Shown here: piece by piece, positions 5,663 through 14,855 of the stretch
Layout of the letters: each line of letters begins with the position of its first letter
Numbering within the stretch: the stretch's first letter is position 1
Virus record (IMG/VR): IMGVR_UViG_3300037293_000084
Span: 1-44,019 of that record
Direction: 5' to 3' (one strand)
DNA from: a virus
Length of the DNA stretch: 44,019 nt
Made by a program: the position numbers and the translations under genes
The notes under the pieces: generated by a model
Databases searched by the model: none
What the model was told of the DNA's origin: nothing
Seen by the model: only the letters and a program-made list of their open reading frames with translations

Positions 5663-7699
5663 ATGTTAGCAGATGTGTTCAAACAAGCGTATTTTAATAT
5701 TCACGATAAAATCTATAGCTATAAAACTATTAGATTAGAGCCTAGTGTTTGGGTGGAAAATAATATTTATTTAACACCTGAACTCTCAAGGTTTACTGGG
5801 CCATATAAATATGATATTTCCCCTTATACTAGAGAGGTTATAGATAATTTAAGCCCTACATCACCTGTAGAAATGACAGCTGTAATGAAGTGCGCTCAGT
5901 CTGGATTTACTATGGGGGTTATAGTTCCAGGAATTGCTTATATTATATCTGAAAGTCCTGCTTCTATTCTATACACTGCGGCTGATAAAGAGCTAGTTCA
6001 GTTATCAGTTAGAACTAGATTAGACCCTATTCTGAATAGTTCGGGATTATCACATTTAATACGCCCTAATGTTATTAAAAAGAAAAATCAGAGAACGGGT
6101 GATACTGATTTTAGTAAGGAATTTGCAGGAGGCTCATTAACGGCACTAGGTGTCAATAACCCTAATAAATGGAGGCAGTATTCTGTTAAATATATATTTG
6201 CTGATGACTGGGATTCTGCCCCAATGTCGGACAAAAAGGAGGGAAGTACTAGGAGTTTAATAGAGAACAGGGCTAAATCTTTTGGCTCTATGAAAAAAAT
6301 ATTTTACATCTCTACTCCTACTACTAAAAATCATAGTAATATTGAGGAGGTTTATGAGTTAGGAGACAGGAGAAAGTGGAACTGGTGCTGTCCTCACTGT
6401 GAGGAGTTTATCCCTATAGAGTGGAGAGTAGATAAAAAAGATGGAGTTTATGCGGGTATAAAATGGGAGCTTAATAAGGAGGGTGAATTAATAACTGATT
6501 CTATATTTTATGAGTGCCAAAACTGCGGGGGAAAAATTCTAGAAAAGGAAAAATATAAATTAAATTTAGGAGGTAAATGGATTCCCACTGCAAAACCAAA
6601 AAGAGAAAATTATAGGAGCTATTTATTAAATGCTTTAGTTATCCCGCCAGGTTTTGATTCGTGGATAGATTTAGTTTCTCAATTTCTGGAAGCCTGTCCA
6701 TCTAATGATATAATAGATGAGGGAAAATTAAAGGCTTTTGTTAACACTCAATTGGGACAGACGTGGGAAGAGAGAGGCTCTGCCCCTAAAATAACTGAAT
6801 TAATGAATAATATCAGGAGTTATGAGATTAATGAAATCCCTGATTTAACGGCTGATAAGGATGGGAATGGTAAAATACTACTAATAACTCTAGCATGTGA
6901 TTTAGGGGGGTTAATGGAGGCTAATAATGAGGATGTAAGACTAGACTGGGAAATAAAAGCTCATACATCTACAGGGGTTACTTATTCTATTAATCATGGT
7001 TCTATAGGAACTTTTAAAAGAAGTAGAAAAAAGAGTAGAACAGAGAGAGAAAATGATAGTGAACGGGATAAATGGACTTATTCGCATGGTATGAATTTTA
7101 GCGTATGGCCAGAGCTTAAAAAAATAATTGAGGCTAATTATATTGGGCAGAGTGGGGATGCATATAATATTGATATGACAGTTATTGATACGGGGCATTT
7201 TACAAGATTAGCCTATGAATTTATAAATATTGAGAATAACCCTTTTATTGTAGGGGTTAAGGGTTATGCAGAGGATGATTATAGGAGGCTAACAAAAGAT
7301 ACCCCTATTGTATCTAGGTCCAGAGAGGCAAAAGGGAAATTATATATTTTGCAGGTTAATCAGTTAAAAGATATTTTAGCCTCTTACATGAAACTAAGGG
7401 AGGGGATGGATGGCTATCAGCCTGCTGGATTCATGAACTTTCCGCAGCCAGAAAAGAATAAGTATAACATGAGGAGCTATTTTAATCACTTTGAGGGAGA
7501 GCATAGAGTAGAAACTATGAAAGGTGATACTGTAGTAGGTTTCTCATGGAAGAAAAAAAATAGTTCTGTAGAAAATCATTTTTTTGATACATCTGTATAT
7601 AATCTAGCAGCAAAAGAAATCTATTTAGATATTTTAAGAAAACAAAGTAGTAAATATTCCGCTTTAACATGGGAGGATTATGTTTTATTATTTGGATAA
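5663..7699 (+). CDS. phage terminase large subunit, GpA family
   Basis: This is the packaging motor: an N-terminal ATPase pumps DNA into the prohead and a C-terminal nuclease cuts the concatemer. At 678 aa it has the GpA size. The degenerate Walker A-like segment MKCAQSGFTMG lies at about 75-85 and the Walker B-like IFADDWD at about 175. A CCPHC and CQNCGG pair is the zinc-binding insertion typical of GpA, and the nuclease region has LACDLGG and VIDTGH acidic residues. It is followed by a strong terminator, so terS-terL form one transcription unit. GpA-type terminases usually generate cos ends. Confidence 0.92.
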   Translation: MLADVFKQAYFNIHDKIYSYKTIRLEPSVWVENNIYLTPELSRFTGPYKYDISPYTREVIDNLSPTSPVEMTAVMKCAQSGFTMGVIVPGIAYIISESPASILYTAADKELVQLSVRTRLDPILNSSGLSHLIRPNVIKKKNQRTGDTDFSKEFAGGSLTALGVNNPNKWRQYSVKYIFADDWDSAPMSDKKEGSTRSLIENRAKSFGSMKKIFYISTPTTKNHSNIEEVYELGDRRKWNWCCPHCEEFIPIEWRVDKKDGVYAGIKWELNKEGELITDSIFYECQNCGGKILEKEKYKLNLGGKWIPTAKPKRENYRSYLLNALVIPPGFDSWIDLVSQFLEACPSNDIIDEGKLKAFVNTQLGQTWEERGSAPKITELMNNIRSYEINEIPDLTADKDGNGKILLITLACDLGGLMEANNEDVRLDWEIKAHTSTGVTYSINHGSIGTFKRSRKKSRTERENDSERDKWTYSHGMNFSVWPELKKIIEANYIGQSGDAYNIDMTVIDTGHFTRLAYEFINIENNPFIVGVKGYAEDDYRRLTKDTPIVSRSREAKGKLYILQVNQLKDILASYMKLREGMDGYQPAGFMNFPQPEKNKYNMRSYFNHFEGEHRVETMKGDTVVGFSWKKKNSSVENHFFDTSVYNLAAKEIYLDILRKQSSKYSALTWEDYVLLFG

Positions 7700-7740
7700 A
7701 TATTAATTTGCTATACAAAAAAAAACTAATTAGCTTTATA

Positions 7741-7776
7741 AAAAAAACATTCTCTAAAGGGAATGTTTTTTTTTTG
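7741..7776 (+). terminator. Rho-independent terminator after the large terminase
   Basis: AACATTCTCTAAAGGGAATGTT forms a short stem flanked by an A-tract on the left and a run of at least ten Ts on the right, so it could stop transcription in either direction. The next promoter begins immediately after the T-run. Confidence 0.7.
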
Positions 7777-7784
7777 TAGTTTTG
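7777..7784 (+). promoter_or_regulatory. candidate Bacteroidota promoter (-7 TAGTTTTG) for the head genes
   Basis: TAGTTTTG fits TAnnTTTG and lies 27 bases before the gpW-like gene, directly behind a terminator. A good -33 element is not obvious because the upstream sequence is the terminator's T-run. Confidence 0.4.
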
Positions 7785-7810
7785 TAGTGAACAATTAAAA
7801 AAAGCTTTAT

Positions 7811-8104
7811 ATGAATGATAGAATTTATACTATATCAGAGTTTATAGAATGTAAATCTAAATCTCTAGGAAAAATAGAGGCAGTAGATGCTATGATAGAT
7901 GCTTTAGAGCTAAAATTATTAGAGTCTATAGATAGTGCTAATTATTCTGAATATCAGTTAGATGATGGACAGATGAAAGTTAGAACTGCTTATAGAAGTA
8001 CGGCAGAGGTTTTAAATGGAATTAATGAGCTAGAGAAGTTAAAACAAAGGTATGTAAATAGATACAATGGTAGAACTTTAACTCTTAGAAGTGGTAATCT
8101 TTAA
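7811..8104 (+). CDS. gpW-like head-tail joining protein
   Basis: A small (97 aa) helical protein resembling the lambda gpW family: charged helices, a central YQLDDGQMKV stretch, and a C-terminal helix ending in RYVNRYNGRTLTLR. In lambda, gpW completes the portal vertex before tail joining. Its place between the large terminase and the portal matches lambda order (A-W-B). It is the first gene after the 7.75-kb terminator/promoter and is nine bases from the portal. Confidence 0.7.
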   Translation: MNDRIYTISEFIECKSKSLGKIEAVDAMIDALELKLLESIDSANYSEYQLDDGQMKVRTAYRSTAEVLNGINELEKLKQRYVNRYNGRTLTLRSGNL

Positions 8105-8113
8105 AATAAAATT

Positions 8114-9703
8114 ATGAGCATATTTAACTGGAATAAAAAAGAAACAAAAGAGGATTTTATAGAAAAACCTATAGAGCCTGAATCTAATTCTGATTCACGT
8201 TTTGAAAATTACGGGATGAATTACCCTATAATTACTAAAAAATTTGATGGAGAAAAGACCCCAGGAGAGTTAGGAGTTATTATAGATTCAGTTCCTGATT
8301 ATCAAAGATTAAGATTAAGAGCGTATGATGCAGAAATAAAAACGGATTTAGTTAAAATAATTACTAGTAAATTTTTTAAATGGGTTATAGGTTCGGGATT
8401 AAAACTTCAAGCAGAGCCTAATAAAACATTTTTAGCCCTAGAGGGAGTGGAAGAGAACTGGCAGGAACTTCAAAAGAATATAGAGGCTAGATTTTCTGTA
8501 TATTCTAAATCAAATTATGCTGATTTTTCTAGAATGAATAACCTGCACTATAAAGCTATGGAAACATATAAAACGGCTTTTCTGGGCGGTGATTGTTTAG
8601 TAGTTTGTAGGGTTGAGGATTTAAACTTAAATGTACAGGTAATAGATGGGCAGCATGTAAAGCAGCCAGATATTAATGATGTAGAAAAGGCAAAAGAAAG
8701 AGGGAATCATGTTAAACATGGGATAGAATTTAATGAGAGAGGAGAGCATATAGCTTACTATGTTTATACTATTTCTAAAGATTTTGGCTTAGGTGATTTT
8801 GAGAGAATTGCTGTTTATGGTGAGAAATCTAAAAGGAAATTAGCCTGGATGGTTTACGGGGAAAAGAATAGAGTTGACCATGTAAGAGGGATTCCTGCTA
8901 TTACTCAAATTTTAGAGAAGTTAAACAAGCTGGACCGATATACAGAGGCATCTGTTTCAAAAGCAGAGCAGGGGGCTAATGTAGTTTACTCTATAGAGCA
9001 TGATGTTTTTAGTTCGGGTGAGAATCCTATAGATAAAAAACTAGATCAGAAATTAAAATTTTCTGGAGCTGTACAAGATGGTTATGCTTTAGCAGATGGA
9101 TTAGCTAATAGAATCGTAGAAACTACATCTAATCAGGTTTTTAATATGCCAAACGGGGCAAAATTAAAAACTTTTACGGGTACTACAGATAATAATTATG
9201 AGGCTTTCTCTAAATCTGTTTTTAATTCTCTTTGTGCTTCTGTGGATATTCCACCTGAGGTAGCTTTACAAATGTATAACTCTAATTATAGTGCATCTAG
9301 AGCAGCTATTAATTCCTGGGGTTATATTATAGGGATTCATAGAGAAAATGCATCTAATGACTTTTATAAACCAGTTTATAAATTATGGTTAGAAGTTGAG
9401 ATATTGAAAAATAAAATTAATTTACCTAGTTATATATCTGCCCTAAATAAAAAAGATAATATGTTAATAGAGGCATATTCTCAGTGCAGATTTATAGGAA
9501 AAAATATGCCTCATATAGACCCTTTAAAAGAGATAAAAGCTATAAGAGAGATGCTAGGAACTGAGGGGGCTACTCCTTTAATATCTCACGAACAAGCCGC
9601 AGAAATGGCTAATGTGGGTGATTTTTCAGAGAATTATAGTAAGTATTTAGAAGAGGATAAAACAATAGTAAAACCTAAAACAGAGGATAATGTCAACAAT
9701 TAA
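8114..9703 (+). CDS. phage portal protein, lambda gpB family
   Basis: The portal is a dodecameric ring at one capsid vertex through which DNA enters and leaves. The 529-residue protein shows lambda-portal features: a basic region (YQRLRLRAYDAE) near residue 61, an SKFFKWVIGSGLKLQ core, an HVRGIPAITQIL segment near the middle, and IPPEVALQMYNSNYSASRAA towards the C-terminus. The end is low-complexity and charged. Its last 14 bases overlap the next gene, a fibre-type protein. The expected next gene (the head protease) is displaced about 6.4 kb downstream. Confidence 0.92.
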   Translation: MSIFNWNKKETKEDFIEKPIEPESNSDSRFENYGMNYPIITKKFDGEKTPGELGVIIDSVPDYQRLRLRAYDAEIKTDLVKIITSKFFKWVIGSGLKLQAEPNKTFLALEGVEENWQELQKNIEARFSVYSKSNYADFSRMNNLHYKAMETYKTAFLGGDCLVVCRVEDLNLNVQVIDGQHVKQPDINDVEKAKERGNHVKHGIEFNERGEHIAYYVYTISKDFGLGDFERIAVYGEKSKRKLAWMVYGEKNRVDHVRGIPAITQILEKLNKLDRYTEASVSKAEQGANVVYSIEHDVFSSGENPIDKKLDQKLKFSGAVQDGYALADGLANRIVETTSNQVFNMPNGAKLKTFTGTTDNNYEAFSKSVFNSLCASVDIPPEVALQMYNSNYSASRAAINSWGYIIGIHRENASNDFYKPVYKLWLEVEILKNKINLPSYISALNKKDNMLIEAYSQCRFIGKNMPHIDPLKEIKAIREMLGTEGATPLISHEQAAEMANVGDFSENYSKYLEEDKTIVKPKTEDNVNN

Positions 9704-11051
9704 AACAAGCGTATTAAATAAATCTAGTAATTGGGAGGCTCAAAAGATTTACAAAGTAAATCAGGTAGTTAAAAGGAATGGGGCAGCCTATCAAAATACT
9801 ACAGGAATAAACTCAGACCCAGAAAATTTAACTGATTGGATTTTAATTAAAAATATATCAGAGCCTATTTACTCACAGGCTCAAATAGATTCATTTTTAG
9901 AATTAAAACAGAATAAATACGGACCTTTTGTAATAGTTCAAACTTTGGCTGATTTACCTGCTCCAATTACTGGAGATATAACTCTTTTAGGGTTTACTGC
10001 TTATTTATTTATAAATAACATAGATTTAATAGGTAATAGATTGATATGTAGTGAAAATACTGCTATTTTAGGAACTACATCAGAAAATGCTAAAATAATC
10101 AGTACCGGGTTATCTATTGGAACTGCTTTAATAAATTCTATTTACACTATCCCAATAAAAAACATCTCTATAGAACACGCTATACCTTTTAATTTAGTAG
10201 GAAATGGAACTACTGCAATAGACTGGCAGGGGGTAAATTTTTATAATGCTGTGTCATCTACTATATCAAACTATGCAAATGTAATTATTCACAATTGTGT
10301 TTTTATTGATTCAAAGAATATGAGGTTTGATGGAACAATAGGAACAATAGGAATAAATGGATGTTTATTTACAAATTTTGATTTAATCGGTGATGCTGCT
10401 TTTTATATAGCAGATACTGCTACAATTACTAGGAGAATTAAAATAGAATCATCTGCTTTTGTTATTGGAGCTAGTGCGACAGGATTGTATTTAGATGCTA
10501 GTGCTACTGTTTTAGATGAAGCATTTAGGATAGATTTCTGTGATTTTAGTGGTGGAGGTTTATATATTGGCCCAGATGTTCCTTATAATGATAGTAGAGC
10601 CTCATTTACTAGGAATAAAGGGATAACTAATAGCTCTGAAATTGCTCAATACTATATGCATGGAAATGCTACTACTACTACTATAGGAGCTATAGCCACT
10701 CCAGTCAAGGTTACTGGAACTACAACCAGTTCAGCTATAACTGAGCGATTCACAAATACTAACAATAGAGCTACATATAATGGGGCTTTAACTAGAAAAT
10801 TTATAGTAAGTACTACTGTCTCTCTAACTAGTGGGAATAATAACCAAATAGGGGGCTATATAGCTAAAAATGGAGTGGTATTAATTGAGAGCCAGGTTTT
10901 TGGAACAACTAGCGGAACTGGTAGGGCTGAAAACATAGCTATTATAGATATAATAGAGCTAAATCCTGGGGATTATATAGAGGTTTTTGTAGAAAATGAA
11001 ACATCTGCAACTGATATTTTAGTATCTGATTTAAATTTAATAATAAGATAG
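9690..11051 (+). CDS. tail fibre/spike-like protein with carbohydrate-binding-type start and C1q-like end
   Basis: Residues about 10-55 (NWEAQKIYKVNQVVKRNGAA and a closing NLTDWIL) resemble small carbohydrate-binding modules found on phage fibres and chitinases. The middle is rich in short beta-strands with repeated Ile/Asn/Gly, compatible with a right-handed beta-helix. The last 120 residues resemble a C1q/TNF-like jelly roll (a TNTNNRATYNG segment, later LNPGDYIEVFV), a common receptor-binding tip. It starts inside the portal gene, 14 bases before the portal stop, so it is translationally coupled. The function is inferred from architecture. Confidence 0.6.
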   Translation: MSTIKTSVLNKSSNWEAQKIYKVNQVVKRNGAAYQNTTGINSDPENLTDWILIKNISEPIYSQAQIDSFLELKQNKYGPFVIVQTLADLPAPITGDITLLGFTAYLFINNIDLIGNRLICSENTAILGTTSENAKIISTGLSIGTALINSIYTIPIKNISIEHAIPFNLVGNGTTAIDWQGVNFYNAVSSTISNYANVIIHNCVFIDSKNMRFDGTIGTIGINGCLFTNFDLIGDAAFYIADTATITRRIKIESSAFVIGASATGLYLDASATVLDEAFRIDFCDFSGGGLYIGPDVPYNDSRASFTRNKGITNSSEIAQYYMHGNATTTTIGAIATPVKVTGTTTSSAITERFTNTNNRATYNGALTRKFIVSTTVSLTSGNNNQIGGYIAKNGVVLIESQVFGTTSGTGRAENIAIIDIIELNPGDYIEVFVENETSATDILVSDLNLIIR

Positions 11052-11054
11052 GTT

Positions 11055-11399
11055 ATGAGTTGTACTAATTTTAAAGATGTTATAAAGGGGGATAGTTTCG
11101 GGGTTAAAGATATATCTATCAAAAACGGAACTACTTCAATAGATTTAACTGGTGTTTTAATTAAATGCCAGTTTAGACAAAAGATTAAAAATGGGGTTCT
11201 GGTTAAAGAGATTTCAGAGGCTACTGGTATAGATATTTATGATGCAGTAAATGGATTATTTAGAGTAGATGATTTTTTAGTAAACTGGGATTCTGATATT
11301 TATTATTATGATTTTCAATTTACTTTTACAGATGGTAAAGTAAAAACTTATTTCGGAGGATTTTTTAAAGTTATTCAAGATGTAACACAAAATAGTTAA
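11055..11399 (+). CDS. BppU-like baseplate/fibre-adaptor domain protein (114 aa)
   Basis: A small all-beta protein: GDSFGVKDISIKN is followed by a strand, DLTGVLIKCQFRQK, then a segment ending YYYDFQFTFTDGKVKTYFGG. This pattern matches the N-terminal immunoglobulin-like domain of baseplate upper proteins (BppU family). It lies between two fibre genes with gaps of three bases on either side and probably links or supports them. Confidence 0.55.
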   Translation: MSCTNFKDVIKGDSFGVKDISIKNGTTSIDLTGVLIKCQFRQKIKNGVLVKEISEATGIDIYDAVNGLFRVDDFLVNWDSDIYYYDFQFTFTDGKVKTYFGGFFKVIQDVTQNS

Positions 11400-11402
11400 G
11401 AT

Positions 11403-12620
11403 ATGGCAGATGAGATAATAAATGTAGTGATAGAGGATTCAGTAGAGCAGGTTAATATTAATGTTAATGATTTTTCTATATCAAAGATAATCAGTAATGA
11501 TGCTGGAAATATAGCTATTTTAGGTTCTGATGGATTGCTATATGTTCCAACTAGTGGAGGAGGGGGATTTTCTAATCATAGTGGATTAAATTTAGATGAT
11601 GGAACTAATCCTCATGGAACTACTAAAGCAGATGTAGGTTTGTCTAATGTTCAAAATGTAGATACGACAATCACAGAAAATGTAGCGGAGAGTACTGATA
11701 AAAATTATGTTTCAGATGCTCAAAAAATAAAAATAGCAGCTATTGATGAGGCAGTTAGTTCTACAGAGAAAGCAACATGGAATGGAAAGCAGAACGCTCT
11801 AGGATTTACGCCTGAGGATTCCATAAATAAAACCAACGTAATAACAGGAAACGAAACAAGCTCTATTTTATACACAAGTGTAAAGGCTATTGTTGACTGG
11901 GTAAAAAACGGTTTGATTTCTGTATTACCTGCCAAAACAACATCAATAGTAGATGCTGATTTATTAGTTATTGGAGATAGTGCAGATACTTTCAAAACTA
12001 AAACAAGAACTTTTGCGCAATTTAAAGCTACTTTAAAGGCTTATTTTGACACATTATATACAACTTTTACGAGCTTTAAAACTATTAACGGATTTTCAAT
12101 TATAGGTAGTGGAGATTTAGTTGTGGGTGGTTCAGATTTAGTTTTCAGTGCTTACTTTACTAATGGAGTAAGTGTTACTGACACTACAGCATCTGTAATA
12201 ATGGAAGCAATTGAATTACCAACTGAATTTTTAGTATCTGGATTCATTGAAATTCAGATATTTATGAGGAGGAGTGGAAGTACAGGTCTATCAAATAGTA
12301 GGATATATTTAGGAACTGACGCCACTACTTTAGGGACTTTATCTGCTTTAAAACAAGTTATTGGAACGGGGTCATTAAATAAAAGTTTATCAAGAACTTT
12401 CATATTTAGTCCTGGTGTATTAATTCATCCTACAGCTACACTTTTAGGGTACGACAATAATAGTGTAAGCTCTCGTGGAGATGCAAGTAGTAATTACACA
12501 ATATTCAAAAATTTAACTACAGATATAGCAGTAAACAATTTTTTACAAATTGTAACTGTAAATGCAGATATTTCAGAAATAACAACTTTAGAAGGATATT
12601 CTATAAAAATTTATAATTAA
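11403..12620 (+). CDS. tail fibre protein with NPHGTTKADVGL motif
   Basis: Residues about 57-80 carry the classic fibre signature (HSGLNLDDGTNPHGTTKADV followed by GLSNVQNVDTT), and residues about 110-140 a WNGKQNALGFTPED repeat, both widespread in phage tail fibres. The C-terminal 170 residues are a separate beta-rich domain, probably the receptor-binding tip. Base composition changes inside the gene near 11.8 kb, from phage-style GAG/GGA codons to GAA/AAC codons that continue to about 15.4 kb. The tip was therefore probably acquired by recombination. Its stop overlaps the next start (TAATG). Confidence 0.7.
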   Translation: MADEIINVVIEDSVEQVNINVNDFSISKIISNDAGNIAILGSDGLLYVPTSGGGGFSNHSGLNLDDGTNPHGTTKADVGLSNVQNVDTTITENVAESTDKNYVSDAQKIKIAAIDEAVSSTEKATWNGKQNALGFTPEDSINKTNVITGNETSSILYTSVKAIVDWVKNGLISVLPAKTTSIVDADLLVIGDSADTFKTKTRTFAQFKATLKAYFDTLYTTFTSFKTINGFSIIGSGDLVVGGSDLVFSAYFTNGVSVTDTTASVIMEAIELPTEFLVSGFIEIQIFMRRSGSTGLSNSRIYLGTDATTLGTLSALKQVIGTGSLNKSLSRTFIFSPGVLIHPTATLLGYDNNSVSSRGDASSNYTIFKNLTTDIAVNNFLQIVTVNADISEITTLEGYSIKIYN

Positions 12621-13390
12621 TGAAAAGTTTATATCACTACTACGACCCGACAGACGAAAACAGAGTAAAGGCTGGTTTATTTGAAGTTGCACCAGATTTT
12701 ACAATTAACCACACTGTAAACGGACAAATTGACCCTAAATATGATGTTGTAAACGATGTTGTTTTTGATGGTGTAAGTTTAGAAGAAATTGCAGAAACAG
12801 AAAATTCTAAAGTTGCCTTATTTGAAGCTTATCCAGAATTAGTTGGAATGAATTATAAGTTAATTCAGTTGGATAATTTAGAAGAAATCAAACGCCTTGA
12901 ACCTATTTCAGACAAAGGATTGAAAGGTGTGAAAAAGTATGTAAAAGATGCTGTTTTAATTTGGAGTATTGAAACAAAGTTTTGGTTTGAAGATGATGCA
13001 ACTTATTTAGATGGAGTTGTAAAAACAATTAAAATTTACGACAAAGCACAGCGTGTTGTGGATAGTTGGATGAAGCGTGTTGAACTTTCATCAGACGATA
13101 AAGAGAATATTCGTAAAGTGCAAAGAGATAGAATATTAACCTATTTCAAAAGTCAGCAAGAACAGTTATTTCAGTTCCTTTATATGTTCTTCAAAGAAGA
13201 AATTAACAATTATATAGCAGTTGGAAACAAAGATGCTTTTGAAGCTATTTTAAATGATGCTTCATTAAATCATCCTTACCAAGACGAAAATCAAAACTAC
13301 ATTGTAAGGTTGACATTGCTTCAAGAAGTTACAACGCAATCAGGTGGAACAACAACAGTTTTACAGGGAATTTTAGACGAATTAGTATGA
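12620..13390 (+). CDS. hypothetical protein, fibre-associated (256 aa)
   Basis: It begins in the stop codon of the upstream fibre gene (TAATG) and overlaps the next by four bases, so all three are translated together. No recognised domain. The N-terminal 60 residues look like a small beta domain; residues about 120-210 are helical and charged (a SDDKENIRKVQRDRI region). It may be a fibre chaperone or an adaptor, inferred from position only. Codon usage is of the imported type. Confidence 0.5.
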   Translation: MKSLYHYYDPTDENRVKAGLFEVAPDFTINHTVNGQIDPKYDVVNDVVFDGVSLEEIAETENSKVALFEAYPELVGMNYKLIQLDNLEEIKRLEPISDKGLKGVKKYVKDAVLIWSIETKFWFEDDATYLDGVVKTIKIYDKAQRVVDSWMKRVELSSDDKENIRKVQRDRILTYFKSQQEQLFQFLYMFFKEEINNYIAVGNKDAFEAILNDASLNHPYQDENQNYIVRLTLLQEVTTQSGGTTTVLQGILDELV

Positions 13391-13830
13391 TAAAATCAAG
13401 ATACATTTACGATGTTCCATTATTAGAATGGCAGCAAGGAAAAGCGTTCATGCTTTCAGAAGTGGCGCATTTGCACCCAATGCACTATGTACGTGTTTTG
13501 CTTCAAAAAGCAATTAGAGATTTTGAAGCAGGAAAATTCAGTTACGATGGTGCAACATTTGTAAAAGAGCGTTCATCTTCATTATTTGAAGCAGCTGCAT
13601 TCATTCACGATTGGCGCAACGCAATGGGTTATGTTTCTTACAAAGTAGATAGAGAAATGTTGGATATAATGATAGTTTTAGATTATAGTTTATCATTAAT
13701 CAATTGGCGTTATTTTTTAACACGTTTCACATTCCTAAACATTGCAAGACATCAGCTTTTATGTACATACGTTGGAGCAGTTCCAGAAAATTTGTATCAG
13801 TTGCCTAATATTAACGCTGTTAACCGCTAA
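13387..13830 (+). CDS. hypothetical protein, DUF1353-like (147 aa)
   Basis: The pattern RSSSLFEAAAFIHDWRN near residue 60 resembles the DUF1353 family, small phage proteins with a conserved HDW motif often found beside lysis or tail genes. The rest is helical. It overlaps the preceding gene by four bases (ATGA). An inverted repeat (TATTAACG with CGTTAATA) surrounds its stop codon at 13809-13838. Family assignment is tentative. Confidence 0.45.
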   Translation: MIKSRYIYDVPLLEWQQGKAFMLSEVAHLHPMHYVRVLLQKAIRDFEAGKFSYDGATFVKERSSSLFEAAAFIHDWRNAMGYVSYKVDREMLDIMIVLDYSLSLINWRYFLTRFTFLNIARHQLLCTYVGAVPENLYQLPNINAVNR

Positions 13831-13857
13831 CGTTAATAATAAAATAAAAATATTAAA

Positions 13858-14214
13858 ATGATTGAACAAATTAATTCTTGGTTTCTTTTAGCTTCTGGAA
13901 TAGCGACAGGAATAGCTGGCTTTTATGCTTGGATAACTTTAAGAAAAGAGGTAACTAAAAGAGATATTTCAGAAGCTCGTAAGCTTACAAAGGTTCAGGA
14001 TGTAGAAGGTGATGAAGCAATTGTAAGGCAAATTGATTTACTGCTGAATCAAATTTCGTTAATGTCTGAAAATATGCTAAAAGATAAAATTGATTTATCC
14101 AATACCAAAGTAAAAGAAATTCGATATAAAGAAGCAATCGAAAGAATAAAAAATAGTTGCAACGATTGTAAATTTAATATTGAAAAAGTATTAACCGATT
14201 TAAATTTACATTAA
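13858..14214 (+). CDS. small membrane-anchored protein of the lysis module (118 aa)
   Basis: A single N-terminal hydrophobic segment (WFLLASGIATGIAGFYAWIT, residues 8-27) is followed by a long charged helical domain with two nearby cysteines (SCNDCKF) near residue 100. The topology suits a holin-like, antiholin or inner-membrane partner protein. It precedes the cupin, holin and endolysin genes, and its stop overlaps the next start. The exact role cannot be read from sequence. Confidence 0.5.
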   Translation: MIEQINSWFLLASGIATGIAGFYAWITLRKEVTKRDISEARKLTKVQDVEGDEAIVRQIDLLLNQISLMSENMLKDKIDLSNTKVKEIRYKEAIERIKNSCNDCKFNIEKVLTDLNLH

Positions 14215-14600
14215 TGAGTACTAAAGTTCAAGATAAGTTATCACAATTAGTTAATGCAGTTGAAGGAATGCGACAGGTTGTGTTTTCTGAACTAGTTGAT
14301 TGGGAGTCTTTAAATGCAATTACAGTAGGTGAAACAGTTCTAATAGGCAACACTTCTAATAAAAAATTACACGATGGCGAGCATTCAATAATTTTTAGAA
14401 CAGTAATACCTGCAGGAGAGTTTTTTCCATTTCATTGGCACGACTTTTTAGAACAAAATTTAATGCTTGTTGGGGAATTGCAATGTGATAAAAACATATA
14501 TAAAAAAGGCGATTGGATGAAATTCGAGCCTTTTAAATCGCATACAGTTAAAAACAAATCAGAACAAGAAGCAATCATAATAGTAATATTTACAAAATAG
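14214..14600 (+). CDS. cupin-domain protein in the lysis module (128 aa)
   Basis: The cupin motif 1 pattern G(x5)HxH(x3)E(x6)G is matched exactly by GEFFPFHWHDFLEQNLMLVG (about residues 67-86). A second motif-like stretch, EPFKSHTVKN, supplies the last histidine. These residues normally bind a metal ion. The N-terminal 35 residues are helical. A single-domain cupin between membrane and holin genes is unusual; a sensor, sugar-binding or small-enzyme role are all possible. Codon usage matches the imported 11.8-15.4-kb block. Confidence 0.7.
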   Translation: MSTKVQDKLSQLVNAVEGMRQVVFSELVDWESLNAITVGETVLIGNTSNKKLHDGEHSIIFRTVIPAGEFFPFHWHDFLEQNLMLVGELQCDKNIYKKGDWMKFEPFKSHTVKNKSEQEAIIIVIFTK

Positions 14601-14604
14601 AGTT

Positions 14605-14853
14605 ATGAAAATTATAAACGACACATTAAAATCTCCAAATGGAAAATGGAGCAGAAAATCACTAACAATGTTTACTTCTTTTATGGTTTGCATTGTTTTA
14701 GGAGGCTATATTGTTATTGCTAATTATATTACAGTAACGCCAATAAATGAATACGCTATAGACGTTTTTCAAGGATTTTTACTTTTAGTAGGGGCATTAT
14801 CCGGAATAACAGTTTGGGATAAGCAAAATATGTTTAATAATAAAATAGAGTAA
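14605..14853 (+). CDS. holin-like protein with two membrane segments (82 aa)
   Basis: Two hydrophobic helices (about residues 22-41 and 52-70), separated by a short polar loop, with a charged N-terminus and C-terminus, fit class II holins. It lies directly before the endolysin (two-base gap). Holins open the inner membrane to release the endolysin. The family is assigned by topology and position, not by sequence similarity. Confidence 0.6.
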   Translation: MKIINDTLKSPNGKWSRKSLTMFTSFMVCIVLGGYIVIANYITVTPINEYAIDVFQGFLLLVGALSGITVWDKQNMFNNKIE

Positions 14854-14855
14854 TT

